Source: Atherinomorus stipes (taxonomy: Eukaryota; Chordata; Actinopteri; Atheriniformes; Atherinidae). From it: a DNA stretch of 64,000 bases. Below the pieces are notes generated by a model. The model did no database searches. It was not told the origin of the DNA and saw only the letters and a program-made list of their open reading frames with translations. The translations under genes and the position numbers were made by a program. The stretch covers positions 265,166 through 329,165 of the forward strand of contig JALJCO010003910.1 in NCBI GenBank assembly GCA_023101725.1. Reading direction: 5' to 3'. This document shows positions 34,291-45,888 of the stretch, in pieces. The first letter of the stretch is position 1; every line of letters starts with the position of its first letter.

Positions 34291-36120
34291 CCTCTTTCCC
34301 CCCGTTGTTGTGACGTCTTCTAACAGCAGAAATAATCATGGTTAAAGAACTGCTTCACGTCAGTGACACGCTGGTGGAAATCACTATGAATTGCTATGGA
34401 TGTGAACAGCAAACGGAAAAGTCAATATAACTGGAGGTCAAATGGTGCCGGCCTTGCAAGTCCCAAAAACAGGGTGAATTGCAAAATTACTTGAAGTTAA
34501 TGTCTTGTCATCAGCACTTTAAACTTATAATTAATGAATATATAAAAAAGAAACTGTGCACTTGGAATAATATGAGAAAGAATCGGTTGATGCTGATACC
34601 AGCAAAAGATGCAAATATTGGCTGGTCAGTGTATTGTTCCATCCTCCGTTCTTACTAAATGAGTAACTTAGTACTTTTTAGAGTTTATTTGTGAGTATTG
34701 TGTTGAGCAGTAATGCCGCTGTCTGCTGGAGCCTCTGGTCACTCTGCATCAGTGGGTTTGTCTCATCACCCTCACTCACTACCTCACTCCTGAGCTGAGT
34801 GTTGCTACATGACCTGAGTCACACACAGTAGTGTGTGAGTGGGTGTGTGTTGGTGTGTGTTTGTGCTGCGCATCAGTCAGGCTCTCTGACAGCTGCAGCC
34901 TCGGGCCTCTTCTGCAACACATTTACATACAGAAACAAACTGCAAAGCTCTTTAAAACGAGCTCGCATCCATCTCTGCTTTAGAGAAGAGAACAACACAC
35001 ACACACACAGTGTTGTCACTTCCATTTGGGCCATGAGTAACCCCGTGGGCAGACCCCTCTCACCTGGGGGAAATGGGGTAGTTATGGGGACGTCCCTGCA
35101 ACTTCAAGGTCCGCCACACATGCACACGAACACACACACGCTCCATTAGTCACACTTTGCTGCGGGGATCCAGCGCCCCGCTCCACCCCAGCCCACCCCC
35201 ACATGGCTGAGTCACTGTCCCACTCTAACCACCTCACACACACACATGCTCATGAAACAATAAGTGTGTATTGTTGTGACCTCCACACTTGACCAGCCGG
35301 CTCCTCACCTCCAGCACCAGGTCGCACTTCCCTCCCTCTCGCCTCCTCGTTTGACCTCACAGCACACAATCTTTCTGGATTTAAAAGAACAAATTAACCC
35401 TTAAAACTCCAAGTTGTTTTTTACTGTTTTTGGTCTGCCTGTTTATTTTGTTTGTTTGTTATTTTTTTATGCCTGTTTGTTTCTTTTTTGTATTTTTTTC
35501 ATTGATTTTATGTAGAAATTTTTTTTTAAAAAAAATTATATATAGAAGATAAAACTCTTAATCCCAGTCAGCATCCAGACATATTTTTTTTCAGGACAAT
35601 CTCAGTTGTCAGATTAAAAGGCTGCAATAAGGTGAAATAAATGTAAAGGCCAACCAAAATAAGAAAACTGAGAAAAATATGGGCATTGAAGCAAACACAC
35701 AACAGAAACTATTTCCATGTTTCTACTTTTTCCTCATTTCCAGTTATTTCTGCTACTATTTACCTTCTATCCTCACAAAACCAAACTCAGCTGCATCAGA
35801 AAGCTCTTCTTTCTTTAAACCATTGTTTTTCTGCTTTTCAGACACACAGAACTTTATGTTCACTTGTTGATCTTTGGCTGCTCCTGAATGGACATTAGCG
35901 TAAATTTAAGCTCCCTGATTGGTGGAACGTTTGACAGGAAGTGTCTTCATCATCATTTCCAGGTCTAAATAGAGGTCTCTTAGCATCATAGTGGTGATGT
36001 TTTTATGATGAAAATGGGATAAATAAAGGTGTTATCATGGATCACTGTGGCTAAGATGAATAAAAATGACATTCGGTGGCTGGATTGTAAATCTCCTGGA
36101 CAGGATATAAATGTCTGGAG
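34291..36120. other. unassigned DNA, no gene recognised
   Basis: GT- and CA-rich patches at 34815-34865, 34995-35012 and 35115-35142. No gene supported; 34835-35149 plus is simple-sequence-driven. Confidence 0.4.
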
Positions 36121-36137
36121 ACCCCTAGACCGTTAAT

Positions 36138-36760
36138 AGAGATGGACGTATCCGGTTACGTCTTTATAGAGGAAAGTGAAGCCAGTTGGGCGTGTCCCAC
36201 CGTCGCCATCTTGCCCTATAACGTGTGTCATCACTCGTGGAAAATACGAAAGTGGGCACTGCGCGGATAGAAATGATTGACAGCCAATGTACTCTGGGCT
36301 AAATGCAAACAAGTTAACTCGAAACTAACAGGAGCTAACAAAGATTAGCCCCCTAAGCGGGCAGGATAAAGGTAAGACATGTCTGGACTTGCTATTAGCT
36401 GACTAAAAATCACCATTTTGCTACTTTGCTGCAGACTGAGACCTTATCGAGAGCAAACAAGGAGCTAACTAGGAGCCACCGGTCGGCTGGCCGAGCTTCT
36501 GGTCTGCCGCATGTCAATTGCCCCTAATTATGTGTAATTTCAAGATTAAATAACATCTAAATGGATGAGTCATAAAAAAAATTTACCCCCCTCACAGTTG
36601 ACATGAAGGAAAACTTGACCTATGAAACCTAAAATGATTTTTTGAACCAAGCTGTAAACATGTTTATTTCTGCTGTGAAGTTGGCCTTTTTAACATGGGG
36701 GTCTATGGGGATTTGCTCTGTTTTGGATCCAGCCCCTAGTGGATCAAGAAAGAATTACAA
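36138..36760 (+). mobile_element. hAT-like repeat X, copy 1
   Basis: Direct match to 53471-54100: GTGAAGCCAGTTGGG, TGTGTC(A/G)TCACTC, GGAGCTAAC(T)...GGTCGGC(A/T)GGCCGA, CTGGTCTGCCGCATGTCA, ATGTGTAATTTCAAGATTAA, CACAGTTGACA and GTAAACATGTTTATTTCTGC. There is no coding frame. The unit contains AGGTAAGAC-like donor sequence in both copies. Edges are less certain than in copy 2. Confidence 0.65.
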
Positions 36761-39190
36761 TTAAAAACTCCACTTCCTGGTTTCACTCTTTTCCAGTCGA
36801 GTGTGACCCTTGGGAAAACTTCTGCAGGTCAGCTAAAGGGTAAACTGTTCATCACAAAAATACATACAACCGCCCCTGAGACAGTGGTGACAATATTAAC
36901 AATAGCGCTCAGGACCACCGGTGATCCCAGTAGCAGTTTTAGTAACTCCAGCTCGGGGCTCCCCTACTGGTCTCCTTTCACGGTTGTAAAGGTCATAATT
37001 TCCCCTTCACTAGCACACAGACAGACCTCTTCTCTACCTGTCTTTCCTCTATTCGGATTCCTGGATATATTTCTAATATTTTACTAGCTTGTTGATGCTA
37101 CTTTGCTACGTTGGTAGCAGCAGCTCGTCTCCCTCTGCTCAAAGCAGAGTCCTGTGTCTCCAGCAATGAGATGTTTGACCAGCGTTTTGTGGGTAAATAT
37201 GCTGTGGATTAAATCTTTCTCTGGTGTTGGCGGGCAGCAGGTAAGAGTACAAATTTTATTTAACTTTTGTGGGCATGGCAAGTGATTACTGAGCCTATTC
37301 AGGCATGAGGCTCGGTGTTGCTTCACCTGACGCCCAGGCAGCACAAGCTACATGAACCAGCTCTTCACTCTGGTCCAGCAAAGAGTTGGTTTTGAGAGCC
37401 AGGAGCCGGTGTTTAGGTGGTGGGAAGCTAAAGAACCGGTTTTCAGTCTAGTTCTGGTTCCAACCAGCAGTGGAAGCAGCTCGGTAGGTAAGGGACCTGA
37501 GTGCCGTACAGCTGTCTGTTGTTGCAAGATTTGTTCAGGTCTGCTACAGAGAAAGTTGTAAGTGCCGCTTCAGGCATCAAATCGCTCCGTAACCACTTTG
37601 TTTAGCCCCACAGGGATTCTGAAAAGCATTTACTGAGGTGAAAAAGTTTTAAAGGGTTAAAGGGAAAAAAAAAAGGATAAGGTCTTTATCCAATTTTTGA
37701 GATGTGAGTGTGACTTGTGATTTCACAGGTTATTCCCATTATATCATCAATATTATTCTGTGTGTGTGTTTTTTTAAATGGGACAAAACTGTGAAATAAC
37801 TCAGAAAAATCTGTTTTAGTTCTTTTTAACAGTGTAGAGCTTCAGGCAGAACACTGATGACAGCAGAAGCAAATGTTTGTTATTTTGGGCCACACCTCCA
37901 CAGATTACTGTCTCCATCCATCTCTCTCTCTCTTATGAACGTAATATCTCAGGACGTTTCAAGAAACATAAATGAATTTTCTCTGATCTGAAACTAATTG
38001 ACTTAATAATAATGAATTAATTACACTGATATTGTGAACTTCAGAGTCATTTGAGTCACAACTGAGTGCTTATGGCACAATTACCCAGCGAGGGCTGTAG
38101 CCAGATGGATGTAAGTGGGTTTTTATGTAGTGGGAAAGGGAATTTCCACGACAGCCCTTTAAAAGTCTTAATGACTCAGAAGATTCCCAGTTCAGAGCTC
38201 TGCAGAGGCCTCGCTGTGTAGAGTTGGCATGTTTTCCCCCCGTGCACTTAACATGCATGTTAAATTGGTTAGTTGATGGTTTTTGTTTGTCTTCCTACTG
38301 TTCGAGAAGGTCACTAAAATGGCCCTCATTGGTAATTCAAATAACAGGATACCAAAGAAACTCATAGAAAATAAAAATGTACTAAATTATAATTTAGTGA
38401 AACAAAATGCAGTATTGCCTTTGGTTGAAAATAATTTTAAAAAAACAACATAGGAAAAAAAAAACAACAAACAAAACTATCCCAGACACATTAGAGTATC
38501 TTTCCCATGAACAGTGAACCAACGTACCTGTCAGCAGGTGCAGACAGGTATGACTGGATGTTACAGAAAACACCTGATTGCAGTGATTGCCTCAAAATGT
38601 TGCTCAACAAAATTTTTAGCTTCAGAGCCCCACCATGCTTGTTTACTTGTTTAATTTTTTTCTGTTTGTTTTTATCATTAATGTTGAACCACAATTCAAA
38701 GTCAATGTCATGATTTTCATAGAATTTTAATTCATTATTAATTTTGTCAATTTCAACTTATTTTACTGATAGACAATTTTTTTCCTTCTTTAATTGGAGG
38801 GTATGAATAATTTTGAGGATGACTGTTATATGTTATCTTTGAAAGAGTGAGCCCCAGTTGGTGAAGTGAAGTGAAAAGTTGTTTTTAAAACATTTCAGAA
38901 AGCAAAAAGTGGATTATAACCCACTGGCAGCAACTGCAGGTACACCTGTCTGTTAAACAGTTGGTCATCACACATAAAAGCCGCTTCATAATGGTCCCAC
39001 CATACTCGCCTTGTGATGTGCTGGAGAACACATTTTAATCTGTTTTGTAAAAGTAAATGACCAGGATTCAAGTCCCTTACACAAGAGTACCTAAATGCAG
39101 TTACAGCGGCCGACAAGAACGTACCCATACATCCACTCCATACAGGAAGTCTCAAGTGGAAGTTAGTTAAACACCGCTAAGAGTATTTAT
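36761..39190. other. unassigned DNA, possible small hAT-like fragment
   Basis: At 37380-37470 repeated GAGCC, AACCGGTT and GGTTCCAACC words resemble a hAT-derived fish repeat. Otherwise no gene or repeat is recognised. Confidence 0.35.
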
Positions 39191-39209
39191 CTGCGGCTTG
39201 CAAACACAC

Positions 39210-39512
39210 TCGAGTACTTAGGGTTAGGGGAAGGGTCAGGGTTAGATTTTAGTGAGTTACATAAAGAAGAAACTTCTGATTGGGACTTCCGGTGTGGATT
39301 GGATATATGGCGACATATCGTGACTGCAGTTGGGTCCCTCTCCCCTGGTATGGCAAGGGTAAACCACTGTGGGCCCATCAGCAAGGGCCCCCAACTGTCT
39401 CCAGGGCGTAGTGCCATGGCAGCCCACTGTTCTCTGGTCTGTCTCGAGATGGACCACATGCAGAGCTGAATTTCCCAATCAGGATGAATAAAGTAAATGT
39501 TGTAATTGTTAT
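39210..39512 (+). mobile_element. LINE 3'-end fragment
   Basis: Sequence such as GGGCCCCCAACTGTCTCC, GCCATGGCAGCCCACTG and the terminal AATTTCCCAATCAGGATGAA then TAAAGTAAATG resembles fish LINE (or LINE-tailed SINE) 3' ends. The final block parallels 25712-25740 and 52210-52245. No coding part is present. Confidence 0.45.
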
Positions 39513-39965
39513 TTATAGTTTACTGTAGGGAAATCTGGCTTGGAGCGAGAGGAAACCTTGTATGATTAACATTTGCTTCAGCTGTAAAAACATGTTAGGA
39601 ATACTCTACTCGGTTTAGTGTAAAAGTATGAGCAGTAGTTATGAATATGAGCCAGCAGGTCTGGAATTTCATCATTTCAGGGGTAAAGCCACTTGGCCTT
39701 TGGTGTTGGCGACTTTTTGAGGACACAAAGGCCAAATATCAGGGCAGGAAGGCCTTCAAATAAAACAGTGATTTGAAGTCTACAATTATGATTAATTTAG
39801 CTTCAGGATTAAGGGTGATTAGATTTTTAATATACAAAATGTCTTTCAATTGAATAAATCAAGAAACTGTTTTTTTTTTTTCAGAATTGTTTTAATCTTT
39901 TAAAATATATCACAGAAAAATGTTTGTGGGTCCTTGAAGTGAATGTTTGAGAGCGACTGACATTC

Positions 39966-40755
39966 AAGTTCAGTTTATTTGTATCGCACACTTATGACCG
40001 TGGTCGCACAAAGTGCTTCACAGAGACATAAAAAATACCCAAATAGATAAATGAAACACACAAACACTGATGAAAGCACATTAACACGAAGCATACTAAT
40101 ACATTAACACCTACTGTGTGGTCATACAGTATGTGTAAAAAATACACAAATACACACAAGGATGAACACTGGTGTACTTAGAACACATAGAATGATCACA
40201 ATGAATAAAAATAAGGCCAAATTACAAGATAAAAACACGAGACCAAATAAATACTTAAAAGAATTAAAAGTACAAAGTATGAACGACCACCTCAACTAGA
40301 AAATAAAAGCTAGAGCAAAGAAATATGTTTTCAGTAAAGTTTTAAAAGCTTGGACAGACTGGGCACTTCTAATATGTAGCGGCAGTCCATTCCACAGTTT
40401 CGGGGGCATCACCGAGAAGCTCTATCGCCTCGAGAGACACATCTGGTTCGAGGAACCTCCAAAAGCAACTGAGAAGAGGACCTCAGAGATCTAGTGGGAG
40501 CATGCCTGATCAAAAGCTTCGCCATATATGGAGGAGCTAACCCAGTCAGATAAGCCAGTAATAAAATTTTAAACTGAACCCTAAAGCTGACGGGAAGCCA
40601 GTGAAGCTCAGCAAGGATGGGAGTGATGTGGTCGGAAAACCTCTTTCCAGTAAACAAATGGGCAGCTGCCTTCTGAGCAAGCTGGAGGCGGTGGAGGGAT
40701 AATAAAGTGAATACAGTAGAAACATTTGTTAGAAATCTGGAAAAAGACATTTGTA
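39966..40755 (-). pseudogene. L2-type LINE, ORF2 C-terminus and 3'UTR
   Basis: Minus frame 40750-40409: LQLAQKAAAHLFTGKRFSDH, then ITPILAELHWLPVSFRVQFK, ILLLAYLTGLAPPYMAKLL and LRSSSQLLLEVPRTR with GDRA. This is the conserved end of L2-clade reverse transcriptases, which continues PKLWNxLP; here that continuation is read in a shifted frame just beyond 40409. The fragment then runs through an AT-rich 3'UTR to about 39966, whose plus-strand edge TTCAGTTTATTTGTATCGCA is a typical end. Truncated at its 5' side near 40755; no catalytic box. Confidence 0.8.
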
Positions 40756-40799
40756 GAACTGGCTTCAGGTTGTAATTTAATGATCAGCCCTGGTCTGTT

Positions 40800-40980
40800 C
40801 TAGCCTAATCTGCTTCTGAATCCTAACCTGATTCTGATCCCTAATCTGAATCTAAATCCTAATCTGGCTCTGAATCCTAATCTGATTCTGAATCCTAATC
40901 TGGTTATGACACCTAAACTGATTCTGAATCCTAATCTGGTTCTGAATCCTAATAAGAATCTGAATCCTAATTGGAATCAG
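40800..40980. repeat. 18-bp minisatellite, about 10 units
   Basis: Degenerate tandem copies of a unit like CCTAATCTGATTCTGAAT. It lies just beyond the truncated 5' side of the L2 fragment. Confidence 0.9.
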
Positions 40981-41760
40981 TGCTCAAAGGTGAGATATGG
41001 GCAGAAGGTGTCACATTGTTGGATTTTTGTCTTTTTTTAATTTTATCTTTTATTGTGACACCTCTAAAATCAATCACATTCTTTCAATCATATTTTAAAA
41101 CAAGATATTTACATTTGTACACCAAACTAGCACCAAAATAATGAGGAATCAATCATTTATGTTTGTATGTGGAAATCACAAAGGAAACTATTTGGTTATT
41201 TCTTGATTTCTCTGAAGCATGGGGACGTTTGGTTCTTTATCTGTTGGACAGCAAATAAAACCAACACAGTAGTTTTTAAATAAACCATGGAAAAACAGTT
41301 AACGTGTGCTTCTAGAGTATTTTACTTGTAATGGTAAACAAAGTGTGTCACTCTGAACCTGTCAATGCTTGAGTCAAGTTAGACAACAATGTCGGCCTTG
41401 GTCAAGTCGTAGGTTAGAGAACTCACACTGGCACACACACTGTATCAGCAACATTAAACCAGCACACATTGTTGTGTTGCATCTCTACACGTTATATCAC
41501 ATAGAGAGTTTATTGTCATATTCTTTCACACAGACATCAAACTTTCTGAACTGCATCATAACACGTAATGAAACACTGGAAACTTCTAGATAGCTGGACT
41601 AAATTAAGCAGTGGGCTGTCAGGATCCTCTGTGTCCTGGCATTGTAGTGTTGAGAGCAACCCTGGTGTTCATTACCCAGGATGCAAGAAGCAAGCAGGAA
41701 GCAAAGGAAGTTTTAAAATACTACTACAAAGGTTTCTTTTGGGTAAAGACATTCAAATAA
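40981..41760. other. unassigned DNA, no gene recognised
   Basis: No coding or repeat structure recognised. Confidence 0.4.
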
Positions 41761-41764
41761 TGTA

Positions 41765-41993
41765 ATGTGGTAGGTGGGGTTAGTAGGATGGGTGGGGTGG
41801 GGAGTGAATGGAGTGTTAGTGGAGTGTAACTGTATTTATTTATGTATTCATGTTAAGTGTAATGTATTACATGATGTATTTATATAATGTAATCTATATG
41901 TTTATGTATTTTTTATCTTTATGGACACCAGGAAGAGTAGCTGACATTTTGCATCCGCTAATGGGGTCCACAATAAAACAATAAAACAATGCA
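41765..41993 (+). mobile_element. LINE 3'-end fragment (candidate)
   Basis: Ends ACACCAGGAAGAGTAGCTGA then GCTAATGGGGTCCA and AATAAAACAATAAAAC, which resembles a common fish LINE terminus (CCAGGAAGAGTAGCTG...GCTAATGGGGATCC) known to me from memory. The upstream TG/GGTG-rich part may belong to it. Confidence 0.4.
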
Positions 41994-42264
41994 TTATAAG
42001 TATAAAATAGCAAATAGCAACCCCTGTAGGTCAGACAGTAGTAAATACATTGGATTTTTAAAGTAATTAGGAATTCCCTGTATAGTATGGGGAAATGGAA
42101 TGTTCGCAGAACATTCATTGTATAGTAGTATGTTGAGGCCAATCACTGCGATACTTTTAAATACTGTATACTGTGATGTGTCAGACATCTTGTGTTGTTG
42201 TTCATCCTCCGTTACATCTACCTTGTTTTTATTTTTTTGATGCCATTATGAAACAGGGAATAAA

Positions 42265-42384
42265 GACACATAATAATAAAGGATTAGATTTATATTGCGC
42301 TTTTTCTTGCAGGGCACTCAAAGCGTTCACAGTAGGTCCATTATTCTTTCACTCCTCATTCATACTTGGTGATGGTAAGCTATG
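42265..42384 (+). repeat. dispersed repeat fragment interrupted by Tc1
   Basis: GGATTAGATTTATATTGCGC then GGGCACTCAAAGCG, ATTCTTTCACTCCTCATTCA and GATGGTAAGCTA: a common fish repeat motif set from memory. It is cut at 42385 by the Tc1 end. Confidence 0.45.
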
Positions 42385-42386
42385 TA

Positions 42387-43095
42387 CAGTGGCTTGCAAA
42401 AGTATTCATATCCATGACCAAAACTAAATTGCTCAGAACAGAACAAAGCAAAAGTGAGATTTACCTTTTTATATGAAAGGAAATGGCACAAACACAACAA
42501 TCCATCACTGTTTTTGTTCATAAGCGCTCTTTACTATGAATAGGTTGTATAAGTCTGTATTTCATTGTTGCAGAAGTATTCGCACCCTTGCACCAAAGAT
42601 GTTATTTTGAGTCGAAAATGATTGCACACTATAAACTATTGCCTCACAGTGTCACAGGGCGGTATTTAGTCCCAGGTGATTTGTATATCCTTGATTGCTC
42701 CCCATAATTAGTGCCCAATAGTCACCTGTCCACAGTCATCCCATGCTTGTCAGCAGACAACAGTCATGAAGTCAAGGAGCTCTCAGAAGACCTCAGAAAG
42801 AAAGTTGTAGAGAAGCATAGAGATGGGCAAAGCTATGTAGCCATCGCAAGTTCACTCAATGTGCCAAAAAGTACTGTTGCATCACTGGTCCAGAAGTGGA
42901 AGCGCCACAGTACCACTGTGAACCTCAAAGAACAGGGCGCCCCTCCAAGATCACGGCAAAAGGCAGAAGGAAATTGCTCAGGGAAACCAGAGCAAACCCC
43001 TCCGTCACTCTTGAAGACCTGAAGAAGTCTCTCAGGGTGCTGGGACTAACGTACACAAGTCCACAAGCAGCCATTTCACAGACAGATGGATGAAG
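42387..43095 (+). mobile_element. Tc1-like transposon, 5' part
   Basis: The terminal repeat begins CAGTGGCTTGCAAAAGTATT immediately after TA (42385-42386), the invariant Tc1/mariner target. It is followed by a 5' untranslated part and the start of a transposase. The element ends abruptly near 43095, where unrelated repeat DNA begins, so about 0.7 kb of an expected 1.6 kb remains and there is no right terminus. Confidence 0.8.
42760..43092 (+). pseudogene. Tc1 transposase N-terminal fragment
   Basis: The frame reads VKELSEDLRKKVVEKHRDGQ, SYVAIASSLNVPKSTVASLV and QKWKRHSTTVNL, the paired-like helix-turn-helix DNA-binding domain. After a frameshift near 42940 it continues GRPSKITAKGRRKLLRET and PSVTLEDLKKSLRVLG, the second helix-turn-helix (GRPR-type linker included). 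The DDE catalytic domain is absent. The DNA-binding part alone could not catalyse transposition, and the frameshift makes it a pseudogene. Confidence 0.8.
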
Positions 43096-43207
43096 ACCAG
43101 CCTGTAAGCTGTAGGCTGCAACTATTGCAAGGCAAGGCAGGTTTATCTGTGGAAAACAGTGCTTTACATATGATATTAGAGTGCAAAAAAGACATTCAAC
43201 AGGAGAA
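43096..43207. repeat. short repeat fragment between Tc1 and MITE C
   Basis: TTGCAAGGCAAGGCAGGTTT then AAACAGTGCTTTACATATGA resembles another common fish repeat end. Only about 100 bp. Confidence 0.35.
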
Positions 43208-43211
43208 TCAA

Positions 43212-43635
43212 AGACGCAACGGAAGTTTTCTGATGCGCCCCCTAACATCCATCTTGTATCATACCTGTACAATGATTCCCTCCAGCCAGTAAAAGACAGT
43301 CTTATCTTGGCTCTTGTTCTGTCCCTTCCTCTCTCTCTTCTCTTCTCTTCCTCCAGTAATGTTTCCTTGCGTTTCTTTTTCCGAATCCGACATGATGCAT
43401 TCAAAACACCCGCGGTGTTCATATCTGGTTCATATCCATTTGCTAGTAAGTGACGCGGTGCTGCAACCAGTATTCGGCTGCAACGTCACAGTGGCGTCTC
43501 TGATGGGAATCTTACATACTGCAGCTTTTGAGCCCCAGGACGCCTCTGGGCAGTGATGGCTCTAAAATCGCATAATGAATGTTAGTGTGCCCAAACAGGT
43601 CAGAAACACAGATTTTTAAAAGCTACGTTGTGTCT
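43212..43635 (-). mobile_element. TTAA-flanked MITE, family C, copy 2
   Basis: Inverted counterpart of 22662-23074. The left end AGACGCAACGG follows TCAA (43208-43211, one change from TTAA); the right end reverse complement AGACACAACGTAG abuts TTAA (43636-43639). It is 424 bp. The minus frame 42925-43422 lies partly in this repeat and is not a gene. Confidence 0.7.
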
Positions 43636-43639
43636 TTAA

Positions 43640-45228
43640 TACATACAAAACTAATAAAAAATAAAATAGAAACAGAGAAAGTCAGAGAACATAGAAACAG
43701 AATGAAGGTGATAAATACAATGAAAAATTAGGAATTGCACTGACAATGTATTATATATTCATTGTTTTGATGTTTTGATTCTGAAATCAAATCTTTTACC
43801 ATCTGTGTGGATTTATTTCTGAAAAAATAAATATATTCTGGGATTTAGGACAGAAAAAGCAGATGTCTAAACATACGGGATCATTTTACTGATTACATCC
43901 TGCAGAAGAAGCAGAAAAAATATGAAAGCAAGAGAAATCTGCTGGAAATGTCAGATTTTTTACAAGAACAATGAAATGAACCAAAAATCTGGATGTGATG
44001 TGAGTTCCAGTGTGAAACCAGTAAAACCAGTAAACAGTCCTGAATGTGTGACAGAATTACACTGGGGCTCATGTTAATCAGAGAACATCAAACATCATGT
44101 TCATGTGAAGGGGGTAGTGGTGTCCCGATTCTGCTTCAGACCGAGGGGGAGGGGGAATGGTAGGACTATCTGGCCCTCAAAACAGATTTTCCATGGGGAC
44201 ATTAAAAAACAAGAGGTATGATATTACCCATAATTTCATGTGAAAAATGGGCAAAATGAGGAGGAAATCTGCAGCCAAAGAAACACACAAATTTGAGCAT
44301 TTTTTGTAGATAAAATATGAAAATCGCTGTTTTAAAGTTACGCTTTTAAGGCCCCACCGGTGTTTGGATGCAAATCATTGCATGACTTCCGTAATCACGC
44401 AATAACTCGCGTCCCCCACCTGTGTTTTGACACGAGTTATCGTGCGATGTCAGAACGAGATTTGATTTCCAATGTGAGATTTGAACACAGACACCAAAAC
44501 AAATAGCGATCGCCAGATAATGCAGATAGTTTGATTCGTGTCTCCTCTCTAGACTGTTGTCAGACACTCATTGAGACTCTCAGAGCCCTTCAGTGTGGAA
44601 AAAAGCATGTTTTTAGGGCAAACTTACCCCGGCTTTACACCAGGTCTGTGAGCTCAGTGCAGTGGCGCGCCATGCGCACTGGATCGCGCCTGTTGTAGTC
44701 AATGGTTTGATTTATTTTGAGCACGCCGTAGCGCGTGAGCGGTCAGTCATTGCTCCAGCATGTTGCGCTGCTGCGCTAAAGATGCTCTAATTTTGACGGA
44801 GCACACACCGACACCGCATAAAATTCAGTCGTTCATCTTGCACCTGACATGAAATCAGACATGGGATTCAGTGTTTAACATCCGGTGGCTTCCTGAAAAC
44901 AAGCCACCGTGCAGATATTCAGCTGCTGAACTACCTGAACGTGACATCATCTCTGTGTACACAAGGTTTCAGTGAAATAAGAAACCATGACGCAAAACCA
45001 TGTGGACAAAATGTACCATTTGGAGGAGAATCACATGCGATCTTGCAGTCCCGCTCATGATCCTGTAATGTCACGGAATTAGTCACAGCTGGTGCGTGTG
45101 CAGGTGCATGTGCAGGTGCGTGTGCCAGTGTGTGTGCCGGTGCGCTCGCGGGCGCTCAGTGCACGGTGTAAATGCTCGTGCCGTGGAGGTCGGAGCAAAG
45201 CTGTTGCGCTGTGCGGCGCTGATGAACC
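43640..45228. other. unassigned DNA, no gene recognised
   Basis: From about 44630 to 45200 the sequence is CG-richer (GCGCGCC, GTAGCGCGTGAGCGG), and 45085-45150 is a GTGCAGGTGC-type cryptic repeat. No gene is supported; the Cys/Arg- or Thr/Cys-rich frames at 45079-45353 come from that repeat. Confidence 0.4.
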
Positions 45229-45404
45229 CGGTTGTCGCTGGACGATCTGTTTATGAAGCACGATCCGTAACGTCAGCTCATCTGCACATGTGCAGAAAGG
45301 AATACGTCCAGGTCGCCGTTAAATCTGCTGGATTTAGGAAAATAATGACCTGATAAAAAAACTTCCATCCTTGATAATAAAAGAAAAGTAACAGATGGAG
45401 GAAT

Positions 45405-45774
45405 GAATGTTTTTAATTTTGAAGTGATGAATGCTGTACTGAAATTAAAATGGCTGCAAATGTTTTGCAGATGTTATTTTGATCCCTTAAAGTTGCCTAG
45501 TAAATTGTCAGATCACCACACACACACGTATTAATGCATTGGAAAGTGTTGTACTAACAAAATTTCACTCCACATAATATGATTATTTGGAATAACAAAT
45601 ATATTATATATAGAGAAAATCATTATACTATAACGACTGGTAGGAAAAAATAGTGGATACAAATGGTGACATTTTAGATCACACAGATTTTAATAGAAAA
45701 TTCAATTTAGGCGTCCACAGAAAGTTTCTGTCTGTAGTCCAGGCAGTTCCTGTGGCTGTTAAATCTGGTTAAGT
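45405..45774 (+). pseudogene. L1 ORF2 C-terminal fragment, copy 1
   Basis: Parallel to the better preserved copy at 49014-49388 (shared GTGATGAATG, TTAAAATGGCTGCA versus TTAAAGTGGCTGCA, ATTTCACTCCACATA, GGTGACATTTTAGAT, GCGTCCACAGAAAGTTTC). Several indels and a changed central stretch break the frame. Confidence 0.65.
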
Positions 45775-45828
45775 AACAGTATTCTAACATAAATCGATAT
45801 GAGGGGAAACTAAACCATAGTTTAATTT

Positions 45829-45830
<2 letters not shown>

Positions 45831-45884
<54 letters not shown>
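45831..45884. repeat. (TA)n microsatellite between inverted arms
   Basis: About 27 TA units just inside the right arm. Confidence 0.95.

Positions 45885-45888
<4 letters not shown>

Noticed and set aside
36370..36378. AGGTAAGAC in repeat X (and 53707 in copy 2), a good splice donor
   Set aside because: It is part of the repeat sequence, with no adjoining coding frame.
42925..43422. 165-codon minus-strand frame with a Lys/Arg/Glu-rich stretch
   Set aside because: Spans the Tc1 fragment and MITE C; the basic stretch is purine-rich repeat sequence also seen in MITE C copy 1 at 22880-22960.
45079..45353. Cys- and Thr-rich frames on both strands, like a small cysteine-rich peptide
   Set aside because: Produced by a GTGCAGGTGC-type cryptic repeat; no signal peptide and no conserved spacing.
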